A DNA stretch of 64,000 nt from Gluconacetobacter dulcium (GTDB lineage Bacteria; Pseudomonadota; Alphaproteobacteria; Acetobacterales; Acetobacteraceae): assembly GCF_014174165.1 (NCBI RefSeq), contig NZ_JABEQN010000003.1:62001-126000 (forward strand), given 5' to 3'. The translations under genes and the position numbers were made by a program. Shown here piece after piece: positions 17,129 through 25,501 of this stretch. The notes beneath the pieces were generated by a model, which worked only from the letters and a program-made list of their open reading frames with translations, searched no databases and was not told the DNA's origin. Each line of letters opens with the position of its first letter. Positions within the stretch are counted from its first letter, which is position 1.

Positions 17129-17137
17129 GGTTAAACG
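17109..17137 (+). promoter_or_regulatory. Promoter of tRNA-Leu copy 2
   Basis: TTGACC (17109-17114), 17 bases, TAAACG (17132-17137), 33 bases before the tRNA; the same arrangement as copy 1. Confidence 0.65.
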
Positions 17138-17170
17138 CCCCTCACCACCCCGGAAACGGGGGCCTTCTAA

Positions 17171-17257
17171 GCCCAGATGGCGGAATTGGTAGACGCGCAG
17201 GTTTCAGGTACCTGTGGCCGCAAGGTCGTGGAAGTTCGAGTCTTCTTCTGGGCACCA
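17171..17257 (+). tRNA. tRNA-Leu (anticodon CAG), copy 2
   Basis: Identical in all 87 bases to the copy at 13338-13424, exactly 3833 bases further on. The near-identity runs from the -10 box through the CCA (about 126 bp) and stops soon after it, so the duplicated unit is promoter end plus tRNA. Confidence 0.97.
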
Positions 17258-17477
17258 TCTCTTCAGCCGGATCAGCGACATCGCCCGCTCGGGCGTCACG
17301 AGGCCCTCGGGCGTTTGCCCCCCCCCTCGCGCAACGGCACTTCCGATATTATATGTCCGTCACTGCCCCGGCAGCCGCGCATGCCGGCATACCGGCGCCG
17401 ACATGCGTCTTGCGGATTGGAATCATGGACCGTTCTTTCATTTTCCGTCGTCATGCCCGCCGCGCGGGGGCCCACGC

Positions 17478-18107
17478 ATGATCGCCACCGCGCCCACGAT
17501 CCATCTGCATCGCGGCGATCTGCCGGACGACGTGACCTTCCACGGCCTCATCGCCGTCGATACCGAGACGATGGGACTGAAGCCGCATCGCGACCGCCTG
17601 TGTCTGGTGCAGATCTCGGCCGGGGACAATTCCGCCCATCTGGTGCAGATCCTGCCCGGTACCCCCTGCCCCAACCTCGCCCGGCTGATGGCCGACCCCG
17701 CCATCACCAAGCTGATGCATTTCGCGCGGTTCGACGTGGCGATCCTTCAGCACGCGCTCGGCATCACCGTCGCGCCGGTCATCTGCACCAAGATCGCCTC
17801 CAAACTGGTCCGCACCTTCACCGACCGCCACGGACTGGCGCAACTCTGCCGCGAATTGCTGGGGGTGGACCTGAGCAAGCAGCAGCAGACATCGGACTGG
17901 GGTGCCCCGGACCTGACGCCCGAGCAGAAAGCCTACGCCGCGTCGGACGTGCTGTATCTGCATGCGCTCTGGGCCACGCTGGAAGCACTCCTGCACCGCG
18001 AGGGCCGGCGCGACCTGGCCCAGGCCTGCTACGATTTTCTGCCCGCCCGCGCGCGGCTGGACCTGCTGGGATACGAAGAGCCGGACATCTTCGCCCACCG
18101 GGCATGA
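17478..18107 (+). CDS. rnd: Ribonuclease D-like 3'-5' exonuclease
   Basis: A 209-residue protein holding only the DEDDy exonuclease domain: AVDTETMGL (DxE), HFARFDVAIL and YAASDVLYLHAL (YxxxD). It lacks the C-terminal HRDC domains of E. coli RNase D, as is common for short alphaproteobacterial versions. Its expected job is 3' trimming of tRNA and other small RNAs. The start is set at the ATG at 17478; the frame stays open upstream through the tRNA, which is not coding. kdsD follows 70 bases later on the same strand. Confidence 0.88.
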   Translation: MIATAPTIHLHRGDLPDDVTFHGLIAVDTETMGLKPHRDRLCLVQISAGDNSAHLVQILPGTPCPNLARLMADPAITKLMHFARFDVAILQHALGITVAPVICTKIASKLVRTFTDRHGLAQLCRELLGVDLSKQQQTSDWGAPDLTPEQKAYAASDVLYLHALWATLEALLHREGRRDLAQACYDFLPARARLDLLGYEEPDIFAHRA

Positions 18108-18177
18108 AACCCCTTTCCCCCGCGCGCTCCATCGTTCCGTTTGACCTGGACCGCCGCCATGGCAATACACCTCTGGC

Positions 18178-19227
18178 ATGACCCAATCCGCCCCTCCCAT
18201 CGGTAGTGCTTCCGATTCCGGCCAGTCCGACGCGGACATCGCGGCCGCGTGCCGGGTGCTGGCGCGCGAGACCGACGGGCTGATGCAGATGGCGGCCGCC
18301 CTGCGCGCGCCCGCGCGCGACGGCGACGAGACGCCGCCCCTGGGCGAGACATTCACGCGGACGATCGCGGCCTTCTCCACCCTGGCCGGGCGCGTCGTCG
18401 TTACCGGTATCGGCAAGTCCGGGCAGATCGGCCGCAAGATCCAGTCCACGTTGGCCTCCACGGGCACGCCATCGGTCTTCGTCCACCCGTCGGAAGCCTC
18501 GCACGGCGACCTGGGGATGCTCCAGCCGGGCGATGCGGTGCTGGCCCTGTCCAATTCGGGCGAAACGGCGGAACTGGCCGACATCGTGGCGCATACGCGG
18601 CGCTACGGGCTGCTGCTGGTGGCGATCACGACACGCATCGAATCCACGCTGGCGCGCGCCGCCGACATCCCCCTCATCATCCCCGATGCGCCGGAAGCCT
18701 GCCCGATGGGCCTGGCCCCCACTACCTCGTCGATGATGCAACTGGCGCTGGGCGATGCCCTGGCGGTGGTCCTGCTGGAGCGGCGGGGATTCTCCGCGAC
18801 CGAGTTCAGCATCTTTCATCCCGGCGGGCGGCTGGGCACCCGGCTGCGCCGCGTCGCCGACCTGATGCATCGCGGCGGCATCATGCCGCTGGGCACGCCG
18901 GACACCTCGCTGCGCCAGGTCATCATGGAAATGACGCGCAAGGCGTTCGGCTGCATGGGCGTGGTCGGCGCCGACGGCAGGCTGTGCGGGCTGATCACCG
19001 ACGGCGATCTGCGCCGCGTCCTGGACCGCGACCTGGACCGTACCCGCGCGGCGGAGATCATGAACACCGAGCCCCTGACCACCGGGCCGGACGTGCTGGC
19101 GGCCGAGGCGCTGCGGCTGATGAACGCGCGCGCCCGCCCGATCACCAGCCTGTTCGTGCTGGATGGCGACAGGGTGCCGGTCGGCATCCTCCATGTTCAT
19201 GACCTGCTGCGCGCGGGCGTGGCATGA
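18178..19227 (+). CDS. kdsD: D-arabinose 5-phosphate isomerase (KpsF/GutQ family)
   Basis: Converts ribulose 5-phosphate to arabinose 5-phosphate, the first step to Kdo for lipopolysaccharide. The 349 residues comprise an SIS domain (VVVTGIGKSGQIGRKIQSTL, SVFVHPSEASHGDLGML, LALSNSGETAEL), the PTTSSMMQLALGDALA segment, and two CBS repeats in the C-terminal third (LMHRGGIMPLG; GLITDGDLRRVL). This is the standard KdsD layout. The stop overlaps the lptC start as ATGA, opening the kdsD-lptC-lptA-lptB-rpoN-hpf gene block known in many alphaproteobacteria. Confidence 0.95.
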   Translation: MTQSAPPIGSASDSGQSDADIAAACRVLARETDGLMQMAAALRAPARDGDETPPLGETFTRTIAAFSTLAGRVVVTGIGKSGQIGRKIQSTLASTGTPSVFVHPSEASHGDLGMLQPGDAVLALSNSGETAELADIVAHTRRYGLLLVAITTRIESTLARAADIPLIIPDAPEACPMGLAPTTSSMMQLALGDALAVVLLERRGFSATEFSIFHPGGRLGTRLRRVADLMHRGGIMPLGTPDTSLRQVIMEMTRKAFGCMGVVGADGRLCGLITDGDLRRVLDRDLDRTRAAEIMNTEPLTTGPDVLAAEALRLMNARARPITSLFVLDGDRVPVGILHVHDLLRAGVA

Positions 19228-19997
19228 GTGCGCCCCCGCCCTCCGACGGCAAAGGCCCGCCCCGGCGCGAGGATTTCGCGCGCTCCGCCGATCAGGTCGC
19301 GCGGCAGCGGTCGGCGCTGCGCCAGGATACGTCCCGGCTGCGGCGGGTGCTCCGGCCCGACGACATCGCCCGGCGCCAGCGTCTGGTCCGCTGGGCCAAA
19401 TGGGCCTTGCCGGCGACGGCCCTGCTGCTGCTGGGGTCGATCGCGGTGTGGCCGGCCGTGGACCGGCTGATCAACATGCAGCGCGGCGCCCTGCGCGAGA
19501 TGGAAAACCTGCGCGTGTCCAGCGGCAGCATGCTCGGCGCCGTCTATCGGGGACTGGACGAGCACGACCGGCCATTCATGATCACCGCCGACCAGGCCCA
19601 GCAGATCGGGCCGGACCGCATCAACCTGACCCGCCCGGCCGCCGACACCCAGACCCAGGGCGGGGACTGGATGATGGTCAGCGCGGCCCAGGGCGTGTAT
19701 CTGCAACGGGAACAGGTACTGGATCTGACGCAGGACGTATCGCTCTACCGCGAGGACGGCGTGATCATGACCGGGGTCACCGCCGATATGGATCTCAGGC
19801 AGGGCATCATCGCCTCCGACCAGTGGGTGCATGCCGAAGGCCCGTTCGGCATGCTGGACGCGCAGGGCTTCCTGCTGTCGCAGCATGATGGGGTCGCCCA
19901 GTTCCGTGGTCCGGGGCGGCTGATCCTGAACGATGACGCCCATGCCGGCCCCGCGCCGGCCCCTCCCCAAGCCTCCCAGACGGAGCCCAGTCGATGA
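19224..19997 (+). CDS. lptC: LPS export protein LptC
   Basis: Bitopic inner-membrane component passing lipopolysaccharide from LptB2FG to LptA. It has 257 residues: a charged cytoplasmic head of about 55 residues, one membrane helix (WALPATALLLLGSIAVWPAV) and a periplasmic beta-jellyroll (MVSAAQGVYLQREQVLDLTQ, GVIMTGVTADMDLRQGII, SDQWVHAEGPFGMLDAQGF). The family is poorly conserved, but fold cues and the position between kdsD and lptA fix the call. Overlaps both neighbours by four bases (ATGA). Confidence 0.88.
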   Translation: MSAPPPSDGKGPPRREDFARSADQVARQRSALRQDTSRLRRVLRPDDIARRQRLVRWAKWALPATALLLLGSIAVWPAVDRLINMQRGALREMENLRVSSGSMLGAVYRGLDEHDRPFMITADQAQQIGPDRINLTRPAADTQTQGGDWMMVSAAQGVYLQREQVLDLTQDVSLYREDGVIMTGVTADMDLRQGIIASDQWVHAEGPFGMLDAQGFLLSQHDGVAQFRGPGRLILNDDAHAGPAPAPPQASQTEPSR

Positions 19998-20965
19998 CCG
20001 CCCCCGCAAAGGTCGCCTCCGCGTTCCTGTTCCTCGGCGCCTCGGCGTTCCTTCTTCCCATGGGCCTTCCTATGGGCGGCGCGCGCGCCCAGGCCATCGA
20101 CCTGTCGCATGGCGGCCAGATCAACGTCACGGCGGCCGGCGGATTCGACTGGGACCAGAAGACCCAGACCGTTACCGCCTATGACAAGGCGCAGGCCACC
20201 AGAGGCAACGTCACCGTGACCGCCGACCGGCTGATCGCCTTCTACCGCAAGAAGGCCGCGACCGGCGCGGCCGCCCCTGCCCAGCCCGCGGCCCAGCCCG
20301 CCGCCGATGGCGCGCAGGGCATGGAGGCCGGATCGGGCGCCAATGAGGTCTATCGTCTCAACGCGCTGGGGCATGTCCATATCTTCACCGATACCGATCA
20401 GGCGTGGGGCGACAAGGCGGTCTACGACATCGACCAGGCGGTCATGGTCCTGACCGGCAAGGGGCTGAAACTGACCACCCCGCAGGATGTCCTGACGGCC
20501 CGGGATTCGATGGAATATTATTCCCAGACCCGGATGTCGGTCGGCAGGGGCGATGCCACGGTCACCACCAATGACGGGCGGCAGATCCGGGCCGATGTGC
20601 TGGTCGGCTACAGCGCGCCGAACCAGCCGGCGGCGCAACCTGCCTCCCCGCAACCCGCCGGGCATGGCTCGGAGCCATTGACCGGTTCGGGGAAGCTGGA
20701 AAAAGTGAACGCATTCGGCCATGTGTTCGTCCGCACGCAGACCGAGACCGTGACCGGCGACCGTGGCGTCTACGTTCCCGACACGGGAATCGCGCGGATT
20801 GTCGGCAACGTGCATATCACGCGGGGCCAGAACCAGATCAGCGGAGCGGCGGCAATCGTGAACATGCGCACCGGAATCGCCACGATGACCGAACGGCCGG
20901 GCGGACGGGTCAGCGGCCTGATCGTCCCCAACGAGGCCAATCCCCCTCCTGCCGGAACCCACTGA
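19994..20965 (+). CDS. lptA: LPS transport periplasmic protein LptA
   Basis: Forms the periplasmic bridge for lipopolysaccharide. A signal peptide ends near ARAQA. OstA-type repeats follow: VTAAGGFDWDQKTQTVTAYD, NVTVTADRLIAFYRKK, RLNALGHVHIFTDTDQAWGD, LTGKGLKLTTPQDVLTA and ITRGQNQISGAAAIVNM. At 323 residues it is much longer than the about 185 of E. coli LptA. The extra length is largely two Ala/Pro/Gln-rich inserts (residues about 92-115 and 207-225) that would loop out of the jellyroll. The stop shares one base with lptB. Confidence 0.9.
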   Translation: MTAPAKVASAFLFLGASAFLLPMGLPMGGARAQAIDLSHGGQINVTAAGGFDWDQKTQTVTAYDKAQATRGNVTVTADRLIAFYRKKAATGAAAPAQPAAQPAADGAQGMEAGSGANEVYRLNALGHVHIFTDTDQAWGDKAVYDIDQAVMVLTGKGLKLTTPQDVLTARDSMEYYSQTRMSVGRGDATVTTNDGRQIRADVLVGYSAPNQPAAQPASPQPAGHGSEPLTGSGKLEKVNAFGHVFVRTQTETVTGDRGVYVPDTGIARIVGNVHITRGQNQISGAAAIVNMRTGIATMTERPGGRVSGLIVPNEANPPPAGTH

Positions 20966-21756
20966 TGAACGACATCCCCTACGCCCTGTCCGACGAGGCG
21001 AAAAATGCCGCCGGGGCTTCCTTCGGCAGCGCCCTCAGCGGATTGATCGCCAACGGCATCGGCAAGAGCTACAAGAAGCGCCCCGTCGTCCGGAACGTCT
21101 CGATCCAGGTCAATCGCGGCGAGGCCGTCGGCCTCCTGGGACCCAACGGCGCGGGCAAGACCACCAGCTTCTACATGATCGTGGGGCTGGTCCAGCCCGA
21201 CAGCGGCTCGATCACCCTGGACGGCACCGACATCACGCGCCTGCCGATGTATCGCCGTGCCCGCCTGGGCATCGGCTACCTGCCGCAGGAAGCCAGCATC
21301 TTCCGGGGCCTGAATGTCGAGCAGAACATCATGGCGGCGCTGGAAGTCGTGGAGTCCGATCCCGACCGGCGCGAGGAAATGCTGACCGGCCTGCTGGGCG
21401 AGTTCGGGATTTCTCACCTGCGCCGTTCGCCTTCGCTGGCGCTCTCGGGCGGCGAGCGGCGGCGGCTGGAAATCGCCCGCGCCCTGGCCAGCCAGCCGCA
21501 TTACATCCTGCTCGACGAACCCCTGGCCGGCATCGACCCGATCGCGGTGGGTGAAATCCGCGATCTGGTCTCGCACCTCAAGGATCGCGGGATCGGCGTG
21601 CTGATCACCGACCACAATGTCCGCGAGACGCTGGAAGTGATCGACCGCGCCTATATCATGCATAGCGGCCAGGTACTGATGGAAGGCCGCCCCGAGGAGA
21701 TCGTCGCCAACGAGGACGTGCGGCGCGTCTATCTTGGAGAAAATTTTTCCCTCTGA
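20965..21756 (+). CDS. lptB: LPS export ABC transporter ATPase LptB
   Basis: Cytoplasmic ATPase powering lipopolysaccharide extraction. It has 263 residues with Walker A GPNGAGKTT, Q-loop region GYLPQEASIFRGLNVEQNI, signature LSGGERRRLEIARAL and Walker B YILLDEPLAGIDP, then VLITDHNVRETLEVIDRAYI. It has about 25 extra residues at the N-terminus compared with E. coli. It starts in the lptA stop codon (TGATG) and is followed nine bases later by rpoN. Confidence 0.97.
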   Translation: MNDIPYALSDEAKNAAGASFGSALSGLIANGIGKSYKKRPVVRNVSIQVNRGEAVGLLGPNGAGKTTSFYMIVGLVQPDSGSITLDGTDITRLPMYRRARLGIGYLPQEASIFRGLNVEQNIMAALEVVESDPDRREEMLTGLLGEFGISHLRRSPSLALSGGERRRLEIARALASQPHYILLDEPLAGIDPIAVGEIRDLVSHLKDRGIGVLITDHNVRETLEVIDRAYIMHSGQVLMEGRPEEIVANEDVRRVYLGENFSL

Positions 21757-21765
21757 CCGGCCGTC

Positions 21766-23136
21766 ATGACGATCGGACCCAAGCTTGCCCTCCGGCAGGC
21801 CCAATCCCTGGTCATGACGCCGCAGTTGCGGCAGGCGATCCTGCTGCTGCAACTCTCCAATCTCGACGCCTGGTCCGTGGTCGAGCAGGAGATGGAGCGC
21901 AACCCCCTGCTGGAGCGCCCCGAGCCGGCCGACGTGCCATTGCCGGCCTTCGAGGGCATACCGCGCCAACCCGTTCTGCCCACGCTCGGCGCGTCCCGGA
22001 CTCCGGGCACATGGCACGATTCGCAGGATGGGTTGGCCGGCCCCGCCCCCCCGCTGCACGAACGGCTGGCGGAGCAGGTGCGGCTGTCACCCTTCGATGC
22101 CGACGAGCGGCGGATCGCCGCCCACCTGATCACCCTGCTGGATGCCGACGGCCGGCTGGCCACGCCTTCCGCTGATATCGCCCAGGCGCTCGGCTTCGCC
22201 CCCCAGGGCACCGGAGCGGCGCGGGTCGAGCGGGTGCGCCTGGCCATGATGCAGTTCGACCCGACCGGCCTGTTCGCCCACGATCTGGGCGAGTGCCTGG
22301 CCGCGCAACTGCGCGAGCGCGACCGGCTGGACCCGGCGATGGCCATGCTGCTGCGGCACCTGGACCTGCTGGCCCGGCGCGACCTGCGCCGGCTGCGCAC
22401 CCTGTGCGGCGTCGATCAGGACGATCTGACGGCCATGATCGCGGAAATCCGCGCCCTGTCGCCCCGCCCGGCGCTGGATGCGACGGCACCCGAAGCCTGC
22501 ATCATCGTACCGGACATCCTGATGCTGCCGGCGGCGGACGATGACTGGATCATCGAACTCAATCCCGACACCATGCCGCGCGTGGTGGTCAATTCGGCCC
22601 TGACCCTGCGCACCACGCTGCGGGCCGCCGACCGGCCCTTCCTGACCGAACGCCTGGCCAGCGCCAACTGGCTGGTCCGCGCGCTTCAGCAGCGGGCCGA
22701 AACCATCATCCGCGTGGCCACCGCCATCATGCGCCGCCAGAGCGAGTTCCTGGCCCATGGGGTCAGTCACCTGCGGCCGCTGGTGCTCCGCGATATCGCC
22801 GAGGCGGTCGGGCTGCATGAAAGCACCGTGAGCCGGGTGACGGCGAACAAATACATCGCCACCCCACGCGGCCTGTTCGAACTGAAATATTTCTTCACCA
22901 CCGCCATCGCTGGGCGCACGGGCAGCGGCGACCATAGCGCCGAGGCCGTGCGGCACCGGATCAAGGCCCTGATTTCACGGGAATCCGATCGGGACATCCT
23001 CTCCGACGATGCAATTGTGAACGAATTAAGAAAGGAAGGAATAGACATCTCTCGCCGAACCGTGGCCAAATACCGCGATGCGCTGAGGATACCCAATTCG
23101 GCGCAGAGAAAACGGGAAAAGGCTTTCGAAGCCTGA
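21766..23136 (+). CDS. rpoN: RNA polymerase sigma-54 factor
   Basis: Directs RNA polymerase to -24/-12 promoters that need an AAA+ activator. It has 456 residues. The glutamine/leucine-rich region I is LALRQAQSLVMTPQLRQAIL and so on, then an acidic linker, the core-binding domain, the HTH (ADIAEAVGLHESTVSRVTANK has the same pattern in this protein as RDIAEAVGLHESTVSRVT) and the C-terminal RpoN box SRRTVAKYRDAL. The RpoN box begins with S where A is usual. The position after lptB is the conserved alphaproteobacterial one. Confidence 0.96.
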   Translation: MTIGPKLALRQAQSLVMTPQLRQAILLLQLSNLDAWSVVEQEMERNPLLERPEPADVPLPAFEGIPRQPVLPTLGASRTPGTWHDSQDGLAGPAPPLHERLAEQVRLSPFDADERRIAAHLITLLDADGRLATPSADIAQALGFAPQGTGAARVERVRLAMMQFDPTGLFAHDLGECLAAQLRERDRLDPAMAMLLRHLDLLARRDLRRLRTLCGVDQDDLTAMIAEIRALSPRPALDATAPEACIIVPDILMLPAADDDWIIELNPDTMPRVVVNSALTLRTTLRAADRPFLTERLASANWLVRALQQRAETIIRVATAIMRRQSEFLAHGVSHLRPLVLRDIAEAVGLHESTVSRVTANKYIATPRGLFELKYFFTTAIAGRTGSGDHSAEAVRHRIKALISRESDRDILSDDAIVNELRKEGIDISRRTVAKYRDALRIPNSAQRKREKAFEA

Positions 23137-23223
23137 CGCCATGCCCGGTGGAACGCGCATTATGGACCGCCGGCACGGTTCCGTCCGGTTTCGGACGCTC
23201 CTCTATGCAAGGGGTGATGTCAC

Positions 23224-23811
23224 ATGCAGATCAATGTCGCTGGCAAACAGATCGACCTCTCCGACGCCCTGAAAAACCGTGTTACGGGCCATCTCGACCG
23301 GCTTGCCGACAAATATTTCGATCGCGCCCTGGAAGCCCAGGTCACCTTCAGCCGCGCGCGGTCCTTCTTTACCTGTGATATCAATCTTCACGCCGCGCGG
23401 GGCCTGACCCTGCGGGGCGAGGGCGAGGGCACGGATGCCCATGGCGCCTTCGACGATGCCGCCGAACACATGGCCCGCCGCCTGCGCCGCTATCGCGAGC
23501 GGGTCAACGACCATATCCGCACCCTGCCCCGCCGCAAATCACCGGAAATGGGACGCAGCTACATCCTCCGCCCCTCTGACGATTCCGGGCTGGCGGCGGA
23601 CGGCGCGGCGCAGGATTCCGGCGCCCACGCCACCATCATTGCCGAACGCCCGTCGGAAATCGCCACGCTGAGCGTCAGCGAGGCGGTGATGCGCCTCGAT
23701 CTGGCGGCCTCTACCCTGCTGATGTTCCGCAACAGCATCAGCGAGCAGATCAACGTGATCTATCGCCGGCAGGACGGCAATATCGGCTGGCTGGACCCTT
23801 CCCCCGGCTGA
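23224..23811 (+). CDS. hpf: Long-form ribosome hibernation promoting factor
   Basis: Binds the 30S decoding centre and promotes inactive 100S ribosomes in stationary phase. It has 195 residues: an N-terminal S30AE domain (MQINVAGKQIDLSDALKNRV; HMARRLRRYRERVNDHI), a variable linker, and the C-terminal dimerisation domain of long HPFs (SVSEAVMRLDLAASTLLMFR, NVIYRRQDGNIGWLDP). The ATG at 23224 has a GGGGTGATG stretch in front. Follows rpoN as in many proteobacteria. Confidence 0.95.
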   Translation: MQINVAGKQIDLSDALKNRVTGHLDRLADKYFDRALEAQVTFSRARSFFTCDINLHAARGLTLRGEGEGTDAHGAFDDAAEHMARRLRRYRERVNDHIRTLPRRKSPEMGRSYILRPSDDSGLAADGAAQDSGAHATIIAERPSEIATLSVSEAVMRLDLAASTLLMFRNSISEQINVIYRRQDGNIGWLDPSPG

Positions 23812-23825
23812 CGCCGGGGGCAACC

Positions 23826-23862
23826 CCGCTGCCGGGACGATCGGGAATCGTCCCGCCAGCGG
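23826..23862 (+). terminator. Hairpin downstream of hpf
   Basis: CCGCTGCCGGGACGAT pairs with ATCGTCCCGCCAGCGG (one mismatch) around CGGGA, 14 bases past the hpf stop. It ends the kdsD-to-hpf block and lies between convergent genes. There is no U-tract. Confidence 0.6.
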
Positions 23863-23884
23863 ACGGTGCGGCAGGGGGAGCGGC

Positions 23885-24148
23885 TCAGTGCAGCAGGGCG
23901 GGCACCATCTCGTGTTGCAGGATCGCCTCCACGGCCGTCTGCTGGTCCTCGGTCAGGGCCATCGGGGTTCCGTCCGCCGCGTGGATGGCGAACGCGTCTT
24001 CTCCCTCGATGATCACGGGCTTGATGTAGGCGACCCGCGAAACCCCGAGTGCCCGCATCTGGATATCCGTCAGATGACGCACATCGGCGGCGATCGGCGT
24101 ATGGTCGGCCTGAAGCACGACCTGCCCGTTCTGTGTCGTAATTCTCAT
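23885..24148 (-). CDS. DUF1150-type small protein
   Basis: An 87-residue protein (LTDIQMRALGVSRVAYIKPV, EGEDAFAIHAADGTPM) of the DUF1150 family found in alphaproteobacteria, commonly beside hsp20 genes as here. Function unknown. It lies 132 bases downstream of hsp20 on the same strand and is probably cotranscribed from the heat-shock promoter. Confidence 0.8.
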   Translation of the reverse strand: MRITTQNGQVVLQADHTPIAADVRHLTDIQMRALGVSRVAYIKPVIIEGEDAFAIHAADGTPMALTEDQQTAVEAILQHEMVPALLH

Positions 24149-24280
24149 GATCCGATCCTCCGTAAGGACGATTCCCCATCATGCGGCGATCGTCCCGTTG
24201 GCCAGCGCGCCCGTCATGTCATTGTTCGCGGGCTGCCGGCCATGTCGATAGCTGGAGATCATTCACGGCCCGTGGGCCGC

Positions 24281-24769
24281 TCAATCGTCCTCAAGCGCCC
24301 GCACGACACGCTGTGGGCGGGCCTTCGGCAGGTCGATCTCGGTCGGTGCGCCGCCCGAACGGCCCTGCGTGATCTCGATCAGCTTCACGCGGACTTCCGG
24401 CTGCGGCCTTACCAGATCGATATGGAGCAGGCCGTTATCAAGCCACGCCCCGCTGACCTCGATCCCCTCGGCCAGCACGAACGCCTTCTGGAACTGCCGG
24501 GCGGCAATGCCCCGATGCAGGAAAACGCGCCCCTGCGTGTCGTCGGTCTGCCGTCCACGGATGACGAGCTGATTGTCTTCCTGCGTGATTTGCAGATCGT
24601 CCATCACGAACCCCGCGACCGCCAGCGAGATCCGGAGCGACGTGGCGTTCAGTTGCTCGATATTATATGGGGGATAGCCATCGGCCGCCCCTTTCGACGC
24701 ACGTTCCAACATCTGTTCCAGATGGTCAAACCCCAGAAACATGGGGGATCCAAAAAGTCTACCCGACAT
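24281..24769 (-). CDS. Small heat shock protein, Hsp20/IbpA type
   Basis: ATP-independent holdase that binds unfolding proteins. It has 162 residues from the ATG at 24769, with ribosome site GAGGAGG five bases before it. The N-terminus (SGRLFGSPMFLGFDHLEQML) is IbpA-like. The alpha-crystallin domain covers about residues 35-130 (YNIEQL, LRISLAVAGFVMDDLQI, LVIRGRQ, FLHRGIAARQFQKAFVLAEG), and the tail carries a short variable extension. Regulation is visible: a sigma-32-like promoter at 24833-24860 and a ROSE-like leader that hides the ribosome site. Confidence 0.94.
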   Translation of the reverse strand: MSGRLFGSPMFLGFDHLEQMLERASKGAADGYPPYNIEQLNATSLRISLAVAGFVMDDLQITQEDNQLVIRGRQTDDTQGRVFLHRGIAARQFQKAFVLAEGIEVSGAWLDNGLLHIDLVRPQPEVRVKLIEITQGRSGGAPTEIDLPKARPQRVVRALEDD

Positions 24770-24825
24770 CAAGGCCTCCTCAACCGAGCGAGACGATCAC
24801 GCGGACCCGCCTTCGGCGCCCGCGT
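24770..24825 (-). promoter_or_regulatory. ROSE-like RNA thermometer in the hsp20 leader
   Basis: Read on the minus strand, the leader forms two hairpins. The first (24799-24825) is a GC-rich ACGCGG/CCGCGT stem with an inner CGCC-GAA-GGCG. The second (about 24775-24793) pairs CUCGCUC with the GAGGAG of the ribosome site around a GGUU loop, leaving one G of UCGCU unpaired opposite the Shine-Dalgarno. A UYGCU segment with a bulged G pairing to AGGA is the defining element of ROSE thermometers of rhizobial and other alpha/gammaproteobacterial hsp20 genes. The sequence pairing is seen directly; thermal control is inferred. Confidence 0.75.
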
Positions 24826-24832
24826 CGTCATG

Positions 24833-24860
24833 ATATGGGACGCCCGGCCCGTTCCGCAAG
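24833..24860 (-). promoter_or_regulatory. Sigma-32 (RpoH) type promoter of hsp20
   Basis: On the minus strand CTTGCG (24860-24855), 15 bases, then CCCATAT (24839-24833). This is close to the heat-shock consensus CTTGAA-N13-15-CCCATNT. The predicted start is around 24825, just where the ROSE-like leader begins. Confidence 0.7.
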
Positions 24861-24945
24861 ACCGCGTGGGAACGCCGCGCCGCCATGCCGCCTGACGCGC
24901 GCGTTCCCACTGGCGCGCGCGCGCCAGGATCGCTACATCGCCCCT

Positions 24946-25485
24946 ATGATCAGTCACGACGAAATCGCCGCCGCCACGCCCATGCCGATCCTGGTGGCCC
25001 CGCAGGCCATCCTGCGCCAGAAGACCCGCCTGGTCCGGCCCGAGGACGAGCCGATGCTGCGCGATGCCCTGCCCCGCATGTTCGCCGCGATGTACGCGGC
25101 GCCGGGCATCGGTCTGGCCGCCCCGCAGGTCGGCATGGGCCTGCGCTTCGCCATCGTCGATCTGGGCGAGGAGCGGCAGCGCGAACCGCTGGTCCTGATC
25201 AATCCCGAAGTGATCGCGGAATCGGAGACCCTCGTCTCACGCGAGGAAGGGTGCCTGTCGCTGCCCAACCAGTATGCCGAGGTCGTCCGCCCCCAGCAGG
25301 TGCGCGTCCGCTACCGTAGCCTGGACGGTACCGAGCAGGAGATGGAGGCCGACGATCTGCTGGCCACCTGCATCCAGCACGAGATCGACCATCTGGAGGG
25401 CATCCTCTTCGTCGATCATCTCTCCACGCTCAAGCGCAACATGATCATGCGGCGCCTGGCCAAGGAACAGCGCCAGAAACGATAA
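24946..25485 (+). CDS. def: Peptide deformylase
   Basis: Metal-dependent removal of the N-formyl group from nascent proteins. It has 179 residues with all three motifs: [18 protein letters not shown] (metal-binding Cys) and QHEIDHLEG (metal-binding His residues and catalytic Glu). The start is set at [10 protein letters not shown]; the frame is open much further upstream but that part overlaps the hsp20 control region. It is followed 16 bases later by fmt, the usual pairing of the formylation cycle. Confidence 0.95.
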   Translation: MISHDEIAAATPMPILVAPQAILRQKTRLVRPEDEPMLRDALPRMFAAMYAAPGIGLAAPQVGMGLRFAIVDLGEERQREPLVLINPEVIAESETLVSREEGCLSLPNQYAEVVRPQQVRVRYRSLDGTEQEMEADDLLATCIQHEIDHLEGILFVDHLSTLKRNMIMRRLAKEQRQKR

Positions 25486-25501
25486 AGGCTGGAGACCCGT
25501 C

